Assembly (NCBI RefSeq): GCF_031085175.1
Contig: NZ_JAVHUY010000006.1
Location: 186,001 to 250,000 of the forward strand
Direction: 5' to 3'
Length of the DNA: 64,000 nucleotides
DNA from: Phytohabitans maris
GTDB taxonomy: Bacteria; Actinomycetota; Actinomycetes; Mycobacteriales; Micromonosporaceae
In this document: piece by piece, positions 9,202 through 16,995 of the stretch
Position numbering within the stretch: position 1 is the stretch's first letter
How the letters are laid out: the number at the start of each line of letters is the position of its first letter
Made by a program: the position numbers and the translations under genes
The notes under the pieces: model-generated
Told to the model about the DNA's origin: nothing
The model's input: only the letters and a program-made list of their open reading frames with translations
Databases searched by the model: none

Positions 9202-9618
9202 TCAGGGGGCGAAGGCGGCCCGCACGGCGGCGGTGTACTCGGCTTCGGTCACGCTCCAGGTGGAGCCGGAGCCGGGGGGCCTGCTGCGGGTCAGGATGCC
9301 GTGCATGGTGTCGACGGTGCTGGAGAGGCCCGACCGCGGCCGGGTGCGCCAGAGCCGCTCGCCGGCCTGCGTCAGCCGGAAGAACCCGTCCTGCACCGTG
9401 ACGAGATCGGCGCCGCAGAGGCGCTGGATCGCGGTCTCCACCTCGTCGCGGGCGGGTATTGCATCCTGCAAGTGCTCAGCGGTGGCGAGCAGCCCGGCCA
9501 GTGGCACGCCCTCGGGCCGGCGGGTGTTGGGGGACCGCAGGTGCCGGCCGGCGCCGCCGCCGATGACCACCGAGACGAAGATCCAAGCGTCGCTCCTATC
9601 CCAACCCGCCTCCGCCAT
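9202..9618 (-). CDS. Conserved hypothetical protein, winged-helix-like
   Basis: A 138-residue protein starting MAEAGWDRSDAWIFVSVV. The pattern around residues 35-90, with a helix pair followed by LVTVQDGFFRLTQAGERLW, resembles a small winged helix that could bind DNA or protein. This is a fold impression only; I do not recognise the family. ATG 9618 was preferred over an in-frame ATG 14 codons upstream. The gene is convergent with hisF and divergent from the hexosaminidase gene, whose start lies 59 bp away. Confidence 0.65.
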   Translation of the reverse strand: MAEAGWDRSDAWIFVSVVIGGGAGRHLRSPNTRRPEGVPLAGLLATAEHLQDAIPARDEVETAIQRLCGADLVTVQDGFFRLTQAGERLWRTRPRSGLSSTVDTMHGILTRSRPPGSGSTWSVTEAEYTAAVRAAFAP

Positions 9619-9677
9619 GGCGACATCTTGCCTTGGCCGGCCCTTCTCCGGGTAGTCCATGTGATTTGCTGATCAGT

Positions 9678-11141
9678 ATGCTGCTTCCTCGATCCGCGGA
9701 CGCTACTGTCCACGATGGACACTTCGAGCTGGTCGAGGGGGCCGGCGTGGCCGGGCCGCCGGCGATCGTCGACCTGGTGCGTGAGCTGTTGCCCCTGCCC
9801 ACCGCGGACGGCGATACGCTCACCTTCCAGACGAAGCCGGACCAACGGCTCGGCGCCGAGGGATATCACCTCTCCGTCACCCCGGACGGGGTAACCGCCA
9901 CCGCCGCCACCGAAGACGGGTTGCGGTGGGCGGTGCAGTCGCTCCTCCAGCTCGTACCGGACGGGGCATCCCGGCGGCTGCCCTGCGTCGAGGTCACCGA
10001 CCGCCCGGTCTACCCGTGGCGCGGCTCACTCCTCGACGTGGCCCGCTGGTGCCACCCGATGCCGTTCCTGTACCGGTACGTGGACCTGCTCGCCATGCAC
10101 AAGCTCAACACCCTCCACCTGCACCTCACCGACGACCAGGGGTGGCGCTTCGAGGTACGCAAGTACCCGCGGCTCACCGAGGTGGGTGGCTTCCGCCGCG
10201 AGTCGCCGGCCGGGCACGCGCGGGAGGGGCGCGAGGACGGCGTACCCCACGGGGGTTTCTACACCCAGCGCGAGCTGAGCGACCTCGTCGCGTACGCCGC
10301 CCGCCGCGGCGTCCGGGTCATGCCGGAGATCGACCTGCCCGGCCACACCCAGTCGGCGATCGCCGCCTACCCCGAGCTGGGCAACGTGCCCGGGCGGCGG
10401 CTCGAGACGCGTACCACCTGGGGCATCTCCAGCCACATCCTCAACCTCTCCGACGCCACGATCTCGTTCGTGCTGGACGTGCTCGACGAGGTGGTCGACG
10501 TGTTCCCGTTCGAGTACGTGCACATCGGCGGCGACGAGGTCCCCACCGAGGAGTGGCGGGCCAACCCCGACGTGCTGGCCCTGGCCGCCACGCTCGGCCT
10601 CGACGACGTGCGCGAGCTGCAGGGGTGGTTCGCCGGGCGGCTCGCGGAGCACCTGGCCGGGCACGGGCGCAAGGTCGGCGTCTGGGACGAGCTCGTCGAC
10701 CGCGCGGCGCCCGCCGGCGCCACCGTCTTCGCCTGGCAGGCGGAGCATCGGGTACGCGTGGCGCTGGACGCCGGCCACCCGGTGGTCGCCGCCCCGCAGA
10801 GCCACACGTACCTCGACTGGGCCGAGACGGTGGACGACCCCGACGAGCCGCTCGCGATCAACGGCCCGCTCCCGCTGGAGAAGGTGTACGGCTACCGCCC
10901 CGGGGCTGCCAAGGTCGGGGGCGAGGAGCGCGGGGCCGGCGTCATCGGGGTGCAGGGGCAGCTGTGGAGCGAGTACCTGCCGACCACCGACCTCGTCGAG
11001 TGGCGGGCCTTCCCGCGGCTGGCGGCGCTGGCCGAGCTGGGGTGGAGCGGGCCGGGCGGCGACTTCGGCGAGTTCCGGCAGCGGCTAGCGGGCCACCTCG
11101 GCCGATTGGACCGCATCGGGGTCCGGTACCGGCCGCTCTGA
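9678..11141 (+). CDS. Beta-N-acetylhexosaminidase, GH20
   Basis: A 487-residue family 20 glycoside hydrolase that removes terminal GlcNAc or GalNAc, for example from chitin oligomers. An N-terminal beta domain (about residues 1-115) precedes the barrel, which begins at YPWRGSLLDVARW. The signature LHLHLTDDQGWRFE and the catalytic Asp-Glu pair in YVHIGGDEVPTEEW are intact. No clear signal peptide is seen from ATG 9678, so it may act on imported oligosaccharides in the cytoplasm. Its 3' end overlaps the convergent membrane-protein gene. Confidence 0.93.
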   Translation: MLLPRSADATVHDGHFELVEGAGVAGPPAIVDLVRELLPLPTADGDTLTFQTKPDQRLGAEGYHLSVTPDGVTATAATEDGLRWAVQSLLQLVPDGASRRLPCVEVTDRPVYPWRGSLLDVARWCHPMPFLYRYVDLLAMHKLNTLHLHLTDDQGWRFEVRKYPRLTEVGGFRRESPAGHAREGREDGVPHGGFYTQRELSDLVAYAARRGVRVMPEIDLPGHTQSAIAAYPELGNVPGRRLETRTTWGISSHILNLSDATISFVLDVLDEVVDVFPFEYVHIGGDEVPTEEWRANPDVLALAATLGLDDVRELQGWFAGRLAEHLAGHGRKVGVWDELVDRAAPAGATVFAWQAEHRVRVALDAGHPVVAAPQSHTYLDWAETVDDPDEPLAINGPLPLEKVYGYRPGAAKVGGEERGAGVIGVQGQLWSEYLPTTDLVEWRAFPRLAALAELGWSGPGGDFGEFRQRLAGHLGRLDRIGVRYRPL

Positions 11142-11855
11142 CCCAGGCCCTCCCGCCGCCTTGGCGGTGGTCCGGCATTCCGGCCTCGGCGATGCCGCGG
11201 TCGCGGCGGTGGTCCGGCGCTCGGGCCTCGATAGTGCCGCGGTCGCGGCCGTGGTCCGGCGCTCGGGCACGGTGAAGAGCGGGATGAACACGTGCGCGAG
11301 CGGGCCGATCGCCACCGCGTACAGCACCGTGCCGGCGCCGACCGTGCCGCCGAGCAGCCAGCCCACCGCCAGCACGGTGACCTCGATGACGGTGCGGACC
11401 AGCCGGATCGAGCGGCCGGGCCGGCGGGCCACGAAGCCGGTCATCAGGCCGTCGCGCGGGCCCGGGCCGAGCCGCGCGCCGATGTAGAGGCCGGTGGCGA
11501 CGCCGTTGAGCGTGACACCGCCGACCAGGAACGCGATCCGCAGCGCCATCGGGCCGGCGGTGGGCAGCACGGCGAGTACGGCGTCGACGGCGAGGCCGAT
11601 CACCACCACATTGGCCACCGTGCCGATGCCGGGGCGCTGGCGGAGCGGGATCCACAGCAGCAGCACCATCGCGCCGACCAGGATCACGATCAGGCCGAAG
11701 CGCACGCCGGTGACCTCGGACAACCCCTGGTGGAACACGTCCCACGGGTCCAGGCCGAGCCGCGACTCGATCATCAGGGCCATGCTGGCGCCGTAGAGCA
11801 CGAGGCCGGCGAGGAGCTGGGTCAGCCGTCGAGTGGCCCGCTCGATCACGAACAT
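11085..11855 (-). CDS. YczE-type membrane protein
   Basis: About 256 residues. Five hydrophobic segments fill roughly residues 10-195. The family sequence SRLGLDPWDVFHQGL follows the first, and ARLGPGPRDGLMTG the fourth. Both are typical of YczE/YitT-like proteins of unknown transport or sensory role. It is divergent from a MocR-type regulator, a gene pairing well known for yczE. The last 60 residues are a hydrophilic tail with repeats of PERRTTAATAA. This tail overlaps the 3' end of the hexosaminidase gene by 57 bp. GTG 11864 is an alternative start. Confidence 0.85.
   Translation of the reverse strand: MFVIERATRRLTQLLAGLVLYGASMALMIESRLGLDPWDVFHQGLSEVTGVRFGLIVILVGAMVLLLWIPLRQRPGIGTVANVVVIGLAVDAVLAVLPTAGPMALRIAFLVGGVTLNGVATGLYIGARLGPGPRDGLMTGFVARRPGRSIRLVRTVIEVTVLAVGWLLGGTVGAGTVLYAVAIGPLAHVFIPLFTVPERRTTAATAALSRPERRTTAATAASPRPECRTTAKAAGGPGSERPVPDPDAVQSAEVAR
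11164..11270. repeat. 42-bp tandem repeat in the tail of the YczE-like gene
   Basis: The block GCGG(T/C)GGTCCGGC recurs at 11164, 11206 and 11248, a period of 42 bp or 14 codons. On the minus strand it encodes the P-E-R/C-R-T-T-A repeats at the C terminus. The frame is kept, so the tail can grow or shrink without disrupting the membrane part. Confidence 0.7.
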
Positions 11856-11873
11856 GGTGTCCACTCTCGGGCC

Positions 11874-11902
11874 AGATTGGTATCCTCTCCAATGGCCAAT
11901 CT
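11874..11902. promoter_or_regulatory. Candidate MocR operator between yczE-like and mocR-like genes
   Basis: AGATTGG (11874-11880) and CCAATCT (11896-11902) form an inverted repeat, with an additional CCAAT at 11889. The site fills most of the 59 bp between the two divergent start codons, so a bound regulator could control both genes. The plus-strand gene has a strong GGGAGGG ribosome binding site immediately after it. Confidence 0.5.
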
Positions 11903-11914
11903 TGGGAGGGTGGC

Positions 11915-13369
11915 ATGACCAGCACCGTCAGGGGTAGCCAGCTCGCTCGCCTGCTCGGCCATTGGCACGCGCTGCCGGGCCGCCGCCGCAACCCCGACTA
12001 CGCCGCGCTCGCGGGCGCCATCCGGGGGTTGCTCGCCGACGGGCGCCTGCCCCTGGGGGTACGGCTCGCGGCCGAGCGGGAGCTCGCCGACGCGCTCAAG
12101 GTGAGCCGCACCACGGTCACCGCCGCCTACCGCGAGCTGCGCGAGTCGGGTCACCTCACCAGCCGGCGCGGTGCCGGCAGCTGGACCACGCTCCCCGGCG
12201 GGCACAAGGTGGCCAGCTCCGGGCTCTGGACCCCGCAGGACGACCTCGACATGATCGACCTCGGCTGCGCCGCGCTCGCCGCCCCGCCCGAGCTGATGCC
12301 CGCCGCCGCGGCCGCCGCACAGGGCCTGCACCGCTACCTGTCGGGCGCCGGCTACCACCCGACCGGGATCGTCGAGCTGCGCGAGGCGGTGGCCCAGGGG
12401 TACACGGACCGCGGGCTCCCCACCAGCCCCGACCAGATCATGGTGACCAGCGGCACCCAGCACGCGCTCGACCTGGTGCTGCGGCTGATGGCTCCGCCGG
12501 GCGCGCCCGTACTCCTGGAGTCACCCACCTATCCCAACGCGCTGGCCGCGCTCTCCGCGCGGCGGGCCCGGATCGCCACCCACGGCCTGGACAACGACGA
12601 GGGGTGGGACGCCGACCTGCTGCTCGACGGGCTGCGGCAGACGCGCCCGCGGCTGGCGTACCTGATCCCGGAGTTCCAGAATCCCACCGGCCACCTCATG
12701 CCGGCCGCGCTGCGCGAGCGGGTCGTGGCGACGGCGCACGCCGCCGGCACCGACCTGGTGATCGACGAGTCCTTTGTGGACCTCCCGCTGGACGGCACCG
12801 AGGTGCCGCCGCCGGTCGCCTGCTACGACCGCCACTCCCGGGTGGTGTCGATCGGCGGGATGAGCAAGCCGTACTGGGGCGGCCTGCGGATCGGCTGGGT
12901 GCGCGCCTCGGCCCCGCTGGTGCAGCGGCTGGCCGCGCTGCGGGTCGGCGTCGACATGGCCAGCCCGGTGCTCGACCAGCTCGTGGCCGTGCAGCTGCTC
13001 GACCGCGCCGGCATCATCGTGCCGGAGCGCCGCCGCCAGCTGGCCGAGCAGCGCGACGCGCTGGTCGCGGCGTTGCGGCGGGAGCTGCCCGAGTGGCGGG
13101 TCCGGGTGCCGCGTGGCGGCGTGACGCTCTGGGCCGAGCTGGACGGGCCGGTGTCGAGCGCGCTCTCCCGCGCGGCCGAGGAGGTCGGCGTGCGGCTCGC
13201 GCCGGGGCCGCGGTTCGGGGTGGACGGGACGCTGGAGCGGTTCGTGCGGTTGCCGTTCACGCTGCCCGCCGCCGACCTCGAAGACGCCGTGAAGCGGCTG
13301 GCCGCCGTCCGCTACGACCTGGAGCGCACTCGCCGCCCGCAGTGGCGCGAGCCCGCCATCCTCACCTGA
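11915..13369 (+). CDS. MocR-family regulator (GntR winged helix plus aminotransferase fold)
   Basis: A 484-residue protein. Residues 20-85 form a GntR-type winged helix, with LAAERELADALKVSRTTVTA as recognition region. A linker leads to a fold type I PLP domain from about residue 110. The Schiff-base lysine is in SIGGMSKPYWGGLRIGW, and PEFQNPTGHLMP is the PLP ring-binding motif. Such proteins sense PLP or an amine and regulate the neighbouring gene, here the divergent YczE-like gene. The pairing matches the YczR-YczE arrangement known from other bacteria. Confidence 0.9.
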   Translation: MTSTVRGSQLARLLGHWHALPGRRRNPDYAALAGAIRGLLADGRLPLGVRLAAERELADALKVSRTTVTAAYRELRESGHLTSRRGAGSWTTLPGGHKVASSGLWTPQDDLDMIDLGCAALAAPPELMPAAAAAAQGLHRYLSGAGYHPTGIVELREAVAQGYTDRGLPTSPDQIMVTSGTQHALDLVLRLMAPPGAPVLLESPTYPNALAALSARRARIATHGLDNDEGWDADLLLDGLRQTRPRLAYLIPEFQNPTGHLMPAALRERVVATAHAAGTDLVIDESFVDLPLDGTEVPPPVACYDRHSRVVSIGGMSKPYWGGLRIGWVRASAPLVQRLAALRVGVDMASPVLDQLVAVQLLDRAGIIVPERRRQLAEQRDALVAALRRELPEWRVRVPRGGVTLWAELDGPVSSALSRAAEEVGVRLAPGPRFGVDGTLERFVRLPFTLPAADLEDAVKRLAAVRYDLERTRRPQWREPAILT

Positions 13370-13375
13370 CCACCC

Positions 13376-13483
13376 CTGGCGTGACCACCCCTGGCCCGGG
13401 GTGGGACCCGCCCGGAAGTGGGGGGGAAGCACTGGGGGGGGGGGGGCGACCGGGCCCCCCCTGGCGTGACCACCCCTGGCCCG
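13376..13483. other. Direct repeat flanking a poly-G insert, probable assembly artefact
   Basis: The 23-bp sequence beginning CTGGCGTGACCACCCCTGGC occurs at 13376-13398 and again, identically, at 13461-13483. Between the copies lie 62 bases dominated by G runs, including one of 13 G. A read error or collapsed repeat at this point would produce exactly this picture. The true sequence may have a single copy running into the hairpin at 13480. Confidence 0.6.
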
Positions 13484-13539
13484 TGATCGAAGCTCCCTTC
13501 ATGTCGCTAGAACGACTTGAGGGGAGCTTCGATCACGGG
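13480..13539. repeat. GATC-ended hairpin, type A, copy 1
   Basis: Left arm CCCGTGATCGAAGCTCCC (13480-13497) pairs with GGGAGCTTCGATCACGGG (13522-13539), a perfect 18-bp stem. The loop holds a second stem GTCG/CGAC around CTAGAA. Other copies are at 44673 and 60443. It lies between the convergent MocR-like and acyl-CoA synthetase genes and probably terminates both transcripts. Confidence 0.75.
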
Positions 13540-13545
13540 AGGCGC

Positions 13546-15372
13546 TCAGATCTCGGCGAGCGTGCCCTCGTACATCTTGTCGATCTCGCCGGCGAAGTTG
13601 GCCTCGACCACGCGCCGCTTGATCTTCATGGACGGGGTCATCTCGCCGTCCTCGATCGTCAGGTCGCGGTGCAGGATCGTAAACTTCTTGACCGTCTCCC
13701 ACCGGTTGAGCTTGGTGTTCAGCTCCTCGACGTAGCCGGCCACCATCGCCTCGGCCTCCGGCGAGCCCGAGATCTCCGCGTACGGCCGGCCGGCCAGCGG
13801 CGTCCCGGCCGCCCACCCCACGATCGCGTCGGGGTCGAGCGTCACCAGCATCGTGCAGTAGTTGCGGCCCTGGGTGATCACGACCACCTGCGACGTGTAC
13901 GGGCAGAGCGCCTTGAACATGCCCTCGATGTGCGACGGCGCGATGTACTTGCCGCCGGACGTCTTGACCAGGTCCTTCTTGCGGTCGGTGATGCGCAGGA
14001 AGCCGTCCGCGTCGAGCTCGCCGATGTCGCCGGTCCGGAAGAACCCGTCCTCGGTGAACGCGGCGGCGGTCTCCTCGGGCAGGTTGTGGTAGCCGCGCAT
14101 GACCGGCTTGCCGCGCAGCAGCACCTCGCCGTCGTCGGCGATCCGGCACTCGAGGTCGCCCAGCGCCGGCCCGCACGTGCCGATCTTGACCCAGTCGCGC
14201 CGGTTGACGAAGTTGCCCGCGCTCGTCTCGGTCAGCCCGTACCCCTCGCCGATCGGCAGCCCGGCCGCCGCGAAGAACTCGGCGATCGGCACCGACAGCG
14301 GGGCCGCGCCCGAGACCAGCTTCTTGATACGGCCGCCGAGCCGGGCCTGGAGCTTGCTGAAGACGAGGCGGTTGGCGAGGCCGTACCGGATGGCGAGGCC
14401 GCGCGGCACCGGCTGGCCGGCCTGCTCCAGCGCCACCTTCCGCTTGCCGGTGCGGACCGCCCACGCGAAGATCTTCGCCTTGGCGCCGCCCGCGTCCTGG
14501 GCCGACGAGACCGCCCGGTTGTACACCTTCTCGAAGATGCGCGGCGCCCCGCACATCAGCGTCGGCCGGACCACCGCGAGGTTGTCGACCAGCTTGTCGA
14601 GCCGACCGTCCACATAGGTGGGCATGCCGACGTGGATGATGCCGCTGATCAGCGTCTTGCCGAACGAGTGGGACAGGGGCAGCCACAGGTACTGCAGGTC
14701 GTCCGGCTCCATCAGCCCCGGCCCGGCCTGCGCCACCGCCTCCCAGCACCACCCGCCGTGCAGCAACTCGACGCCCTTGGGGCGCCCGGTGGTACCGGAC
14801 GTGTAGATCAGCGTCGCCAGGTGGTCGTGCGTGATGCCCTCGGTGATCCGCTCGATCAGGTCGGGCTCGCCCGCCAGCCGCTGGGCGCCCGCGGCCTCCA
14901 GGTCGGCGAGCGTGGTCTGCGGCGGCGAGGCGGCCGGATCGGCAGCGCCGTCGATCAGCACGACGTGCTTCACCGCCGGCAGGCTGGCGCCGGTGAGCTT
15001 GGCGGCCTGGGCCGCGTTTTCGGCGATGACGACGATCGAGCCCGAGTCGCCGACGATGTACGCGACGTCTTCCGGCTCGGTCGTCGGGTACACGGTGGTG
15101 GTCGCCCCGCCGGCGCACATGACGCCGAGGTCGGCGAGGATCCACTCCAGCCGTGTATTGCTGATGATCGCCACCCGGTCCTCGGTGGCGACGCCGAGCC
15201 CGACCAGCCCGGCGGCGATCGCCTTGGACCGGCGCCCGATCTCGGACCAGGTGAGCCACACCGGCCCCGAGTCGTCGGGCGCGGGGTGGGCGAGCGCGTC
15301 CCGGTCGGGGGTGGCCGCGACGCGCTTCAGGAACATGTCCGGTATGGACCGGTAGGGGATCTCAAGAGACAT
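13546..15372 (-). CDS. Long-chain acyl-CoA synthetase (AMP-forming)
   Basis: A 608-residue ANL-superfamily enzyme that activates fatty acids through an acyl-AMP to acyl-CoA. The P-loop TLIYTSGTTGRPKGVEL, the A5 motif GYGLTETSAGN, the A7 motif FRTGDIGELDADGFLRITDR and the catalytic lysine region KTSGGKYIAPSHIE are all present. Length and motifs fit the FadD15-type branch. ATG 15372 starts the conserved MSLEIPYRSIPDMF opening; upstream in-frame starts are less likely. It stands alone between convergent and divergent neighbours and may have its own operator upstream. Confidence 0.93.
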   Translation of the reverse strand: MSLEIPYRSIPDMFLKRVAATPDRDALAHPAPDDSGPVWLTWSEIGRRSKAIAAGLVGLGVATEDRVAIISNTRLEWILADLGVMCAGGATTTVYPTTEPEDVAYIVGDSGSIVVIAENAAQAAKLTGASLPAVKHVVLIDGAADPAASPPQTTLADLEAAGAQRLAGEPDLIERITEGITHDHLATLIYTSGTTGRPKGVELLHGGWCWEAVAQAGPGLMEPDDLQYLWLPLSHSFGKTLISGIIHVGMPTYVDGRLDKLVDNLAVVRPTLMCGAPRIFEKVYNRAVSSAQDAGGAKAKIFAWAVRTGKRKVALEQAGQPVPRGLAIRYGLANRLVFSKLQARLGGRIKKLVSGAAPLSVPIAEFFAAAGLPIGEGYGLTETSAGNFVNRRDWVKIGTCGPALGDLECRIADDGEVLLRGKPVMRGYHNLPEETAAAFTEDGFFRTGDIGELDADGFLRITDRKKDLVKTSGGKYIAPSHIEGMFKALCPYTSQVVVITQGRNYCTMLVTLDPDAIVGWAAGTPLAGRPYAEISGSPEAEAMVAGYVEELNTKLNRWETVKKFTILHRDLTIEDGEMTPSMKIKRRVVEANFAGEIDKMYEGTLAEI

Positions 15373-15400
15373 AGCGGGGGCCGCCTCACAGGTCAACGAC

Positions 15401-15437
15401 GTGACCGCCGTCACGCTAACGTGTTACTGAACGGTAG
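15401..15437. promoter_or_regulatory. Candidate operators upstream of the acyl-CoA synthetase gene
   Basis: Two inverted repeats lie 29-65 bp upstream of ATG 15372. GTGAC-CGCC-GTCAC spans 15401-15414. TACTGAACGGTA, with TAC/GTA ends, spans 15425-15436. The second resembles TetR-type operators found before fatty-acid genes in actinobacteria, but the match is short and I cannot name the regulator. Confidence 0.35.
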
Positions 15438-15630
15438 TGGTGCAGTAGCCCCGACGCCAAGTCCCGGTGACACTCCCCCACGCCGTGTCGCCCCTGCCGC
15501 GCCGGTACGGGGGTTGCACTGGGGCGGGGGGAGGGGGAGCATGGAGGGGCCGGTTGCTGTTGAGCCTTCCGAAGTGATCCCGGCCTTTCTCCGGACGGTG
15601 GGAGGTCGGGTTTCGCGCTTTCTGGGACCT

Positions 15631-16101
15631 CTACAGGCGCAGTTCCGTGATTTTCTCGATCAAGGGATCGATTCGCCTCCGCCAGTCACCGCCGGCGCCA
15701 TATGCCCACGCGATGCAGTCCGCCACCGCCAATAGCGGCTCCTGGTGCGCTCTCAGTTGCTCGTACGACATTTTCGCGAGCGCCGGCAGTGCCTTTCGGG
15801 CTCGCGCGATGGTTTCCCGATCCCGGCGGTCCTGGCCGTCCATCGACTCGAGCGTCAGCAGTTGGGCCGCCGCGCCGGTGATCGTCAGATCCCCGAGCAG
15901 TTGCCACAAGCAGGCCTCCCGGGCCGCGACGGCCGGACCGTCGCACAGGTGGACGCGGCCGCGGACCCGACTCGTCGCGATCACTCCAAGGATCTCCCGG
16001 CGACGCGAGTCCCGTTCCTTGACCATGTGCACGCGGCGCTGTCCCGGTTTGGCGAATCCGCGCAGAATCGCCCGCGTCATCCTGGCAGAGGGTGCGGGCA
16101 A
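15631..16101 (-). CDS. Hypothetical protein, probably truncated at the N terminus
   Basis: A 156-residue ORF from TTG 16101 (ATG 16080 is an alternative). The stretches PGQRRVHMVKERDSRRREIL and VADCIAWAYGAGGDWRRRI resemble, from memory, a group of actinobacterial proteins with a DUF3800/RNase H-like layout. Those usually have about 45 more residues, including the first acidic strand. In-frame coding-like sequence continues upstream of TTG without an ATG or GTG until it meets the repeat element at 16189, which may have cut the gene. GC at third positions is lower than in its neighbours, suggesting acquisition. Confidence 0.45.
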   Translation of the reverse strand: MPAPSARMTRAILRGFAKPGQRRVHMVKERDSRRREILGVIATSRVRGRVHLCDGPAVAAREACLWQLLGDLTITGAAAQLLTLESMDGQDRRDRETIARARKALPALAKMSYEQLRAHQEPLLAVADCIAWAYGAGGDWRRRIDPLIEKITELRL

Positions 16102-16188
16102 TTTGGCTTTGGTGAATACACCAGAGCGTGGAAATAGCTGTATTCCGCCGGTGGAACCGGCGGAACACAGCCGACGATCGGCCGGTAC

Positions 16189-16288
16189 TAGGGCCTGTAT
16201 CAGACTCCTTGCCGGGCTGCGCCGGGCCCAGGCGGCGCCATGCGGCGTCGGGCGTTAGCCCGCATACAACACCGGCATACAGGCCCTA
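16189..16288. repeat. 100-bp palindrome-ended element, copy 1
   Basis: TAGGGCCTGTAT (16189-16200) and ATACAGGCCCTA (16277-16288) are perfect 12-bp inverted ends. The interior contains TTGCCGGGCTGCGCCGGGCC from 16209, a 26-bp block repeated exactly at 18002. The right end supplies the TAG stop (16286-16288) of the PepSY gene. Confidence 0.65.
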
Positions 16289-16855
16289 GTCGTCGTGGCC
16301 GCCGCGGCCCTTGCCGCTGCCGTCGTCGCCATCGTGGTCGTCACCGGCGGGGTCGTCGTCGCCACCACGGCCGCTGCCGCCGTGGCGGTCGTCGTCGTCG
16401 CGGTCGTACTTGACGATGCCGCCGGTCTGCCGGTCGACGTAGACCTTGTGCTCCACGCCGCCCTTCACGATCTCGATCTTCCAGGTCGGCCGGCCGTGCT
16501 CCCACTCGCGTTCGGTGTCGACGACCGTGCCGCCACCGGTCGTGGCGAGCGCGATGTCGACCGCCCGGTCGCGGCTGATCGCGTCGGCGGCGGGCGCCTT
16601 CGAGGTCGGGTCGTCCGTGGGAGCCGGGGTGCCGGCGCCGGCCGGCGGCGTCGACGTGTCGTCGGACGGCGTGCTGCCGTCCGGCGGCGAAGTGTCGTCC
16701 GACGGTGTGCTGTCGTCCGTCGGCGACGATGAGATCGCGACGCCGAAGCGGTCGTCCGAGCCGTCCGTGAGCGCCGCCCCCGCGGCCGCCCCGGTCACGA
16801 TGATCCCCACGGCCGCCGCCCCGGCGACCATTACCAGCAATGACTTGCGTGCCAT
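16286..16855 (-). CDS. PepSY-domain protein, exported or membrane-anchored
   Basis: A 189-residue protein. MARKSLLVMVAGAAAVGIIVTGAAAG is a signal peptide or N-terminal anchor (described here by region, residues 1-26). A Ser/Thr/Asp/Pro linker with TPSDDTS-like repeats spans about residues 40-90. A single PepSY domain follows from AISRDRAVDIAL to VYVDRQTGGIVKYDR. The final 35 residues are Asp/Gly/His-rich (DDDDRHGG, DDDPAGDDHDGDD), suggestive of metal or cation binding. PepSY domains often inhibit proteases or occur in cell-surface sensors. ATG 16855 fits the signal peptide better than the upstream start. Confidence 0.8.
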   Translation of the reverse strand: MARKSLLVMVAGAAAVGIIVTGAAAGAALTDGSDDRFGVAISSSPTDDSTPSDDTSPPDGSTPSDDTSTPPAGAGTPAPTDDPTSKAPAADAISRDRAVDIALATTGGGTVVDTEREWEHGRPTWKIEIVKGGVEHKVYVDRQTGGIVKYDRDDDDRHGGSGRGGDDDPAGDDHDGDDGSGKGRGGHDD

Positions 16856-16947
16856 GACGCACCTCCTTGTCGACATGGAGGTTCGCGCGTCGCGGGCTAG
16901 GGGCGCGCTGTGGCAACGCTAAGGCCGCGCTAAGTGCTCAAGGTCTA

Positions 16948-16995
16948 GATCGTGGTACCAATCCGCCCCGTGAAGGGCGGATTGGTACCACGATC
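16948..16995. repeat. GATC-ended hairpin, type B, perfect 21-bp stem
   Basis: GATCGTGGTACCAATCCGCC starts the left arm at 16948 and the exact reverse complement ends at 16995. The loop is only six bases (CGTGAA). The stop codon TGA of the downstream-reading minus-strand gene (16994-16996) is built from the end of the hairpin. It sits between two minus-strand genes and should terminate the first of them. Confidence 0.75.

Noticed and set aside
11962-15735. A 1257-codon plus-strand frame over mocR and antisense to the acyl-CoA synthetase
   Set aside because: Its product is Arg/Ala/Pro-rich without motifs and crosses the poly-G artefact and the hairpin at 13480. Real genes in other frames explain the region.
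15541-15735. A 64-codon ORF from ATG 15541 with a purine-rich upstream stretch
   Set aside because: It overlaps the 3' end of the minus-strand unknown gene, has no conserved pattern, and the purine stretch is part of a longer G-rich region.
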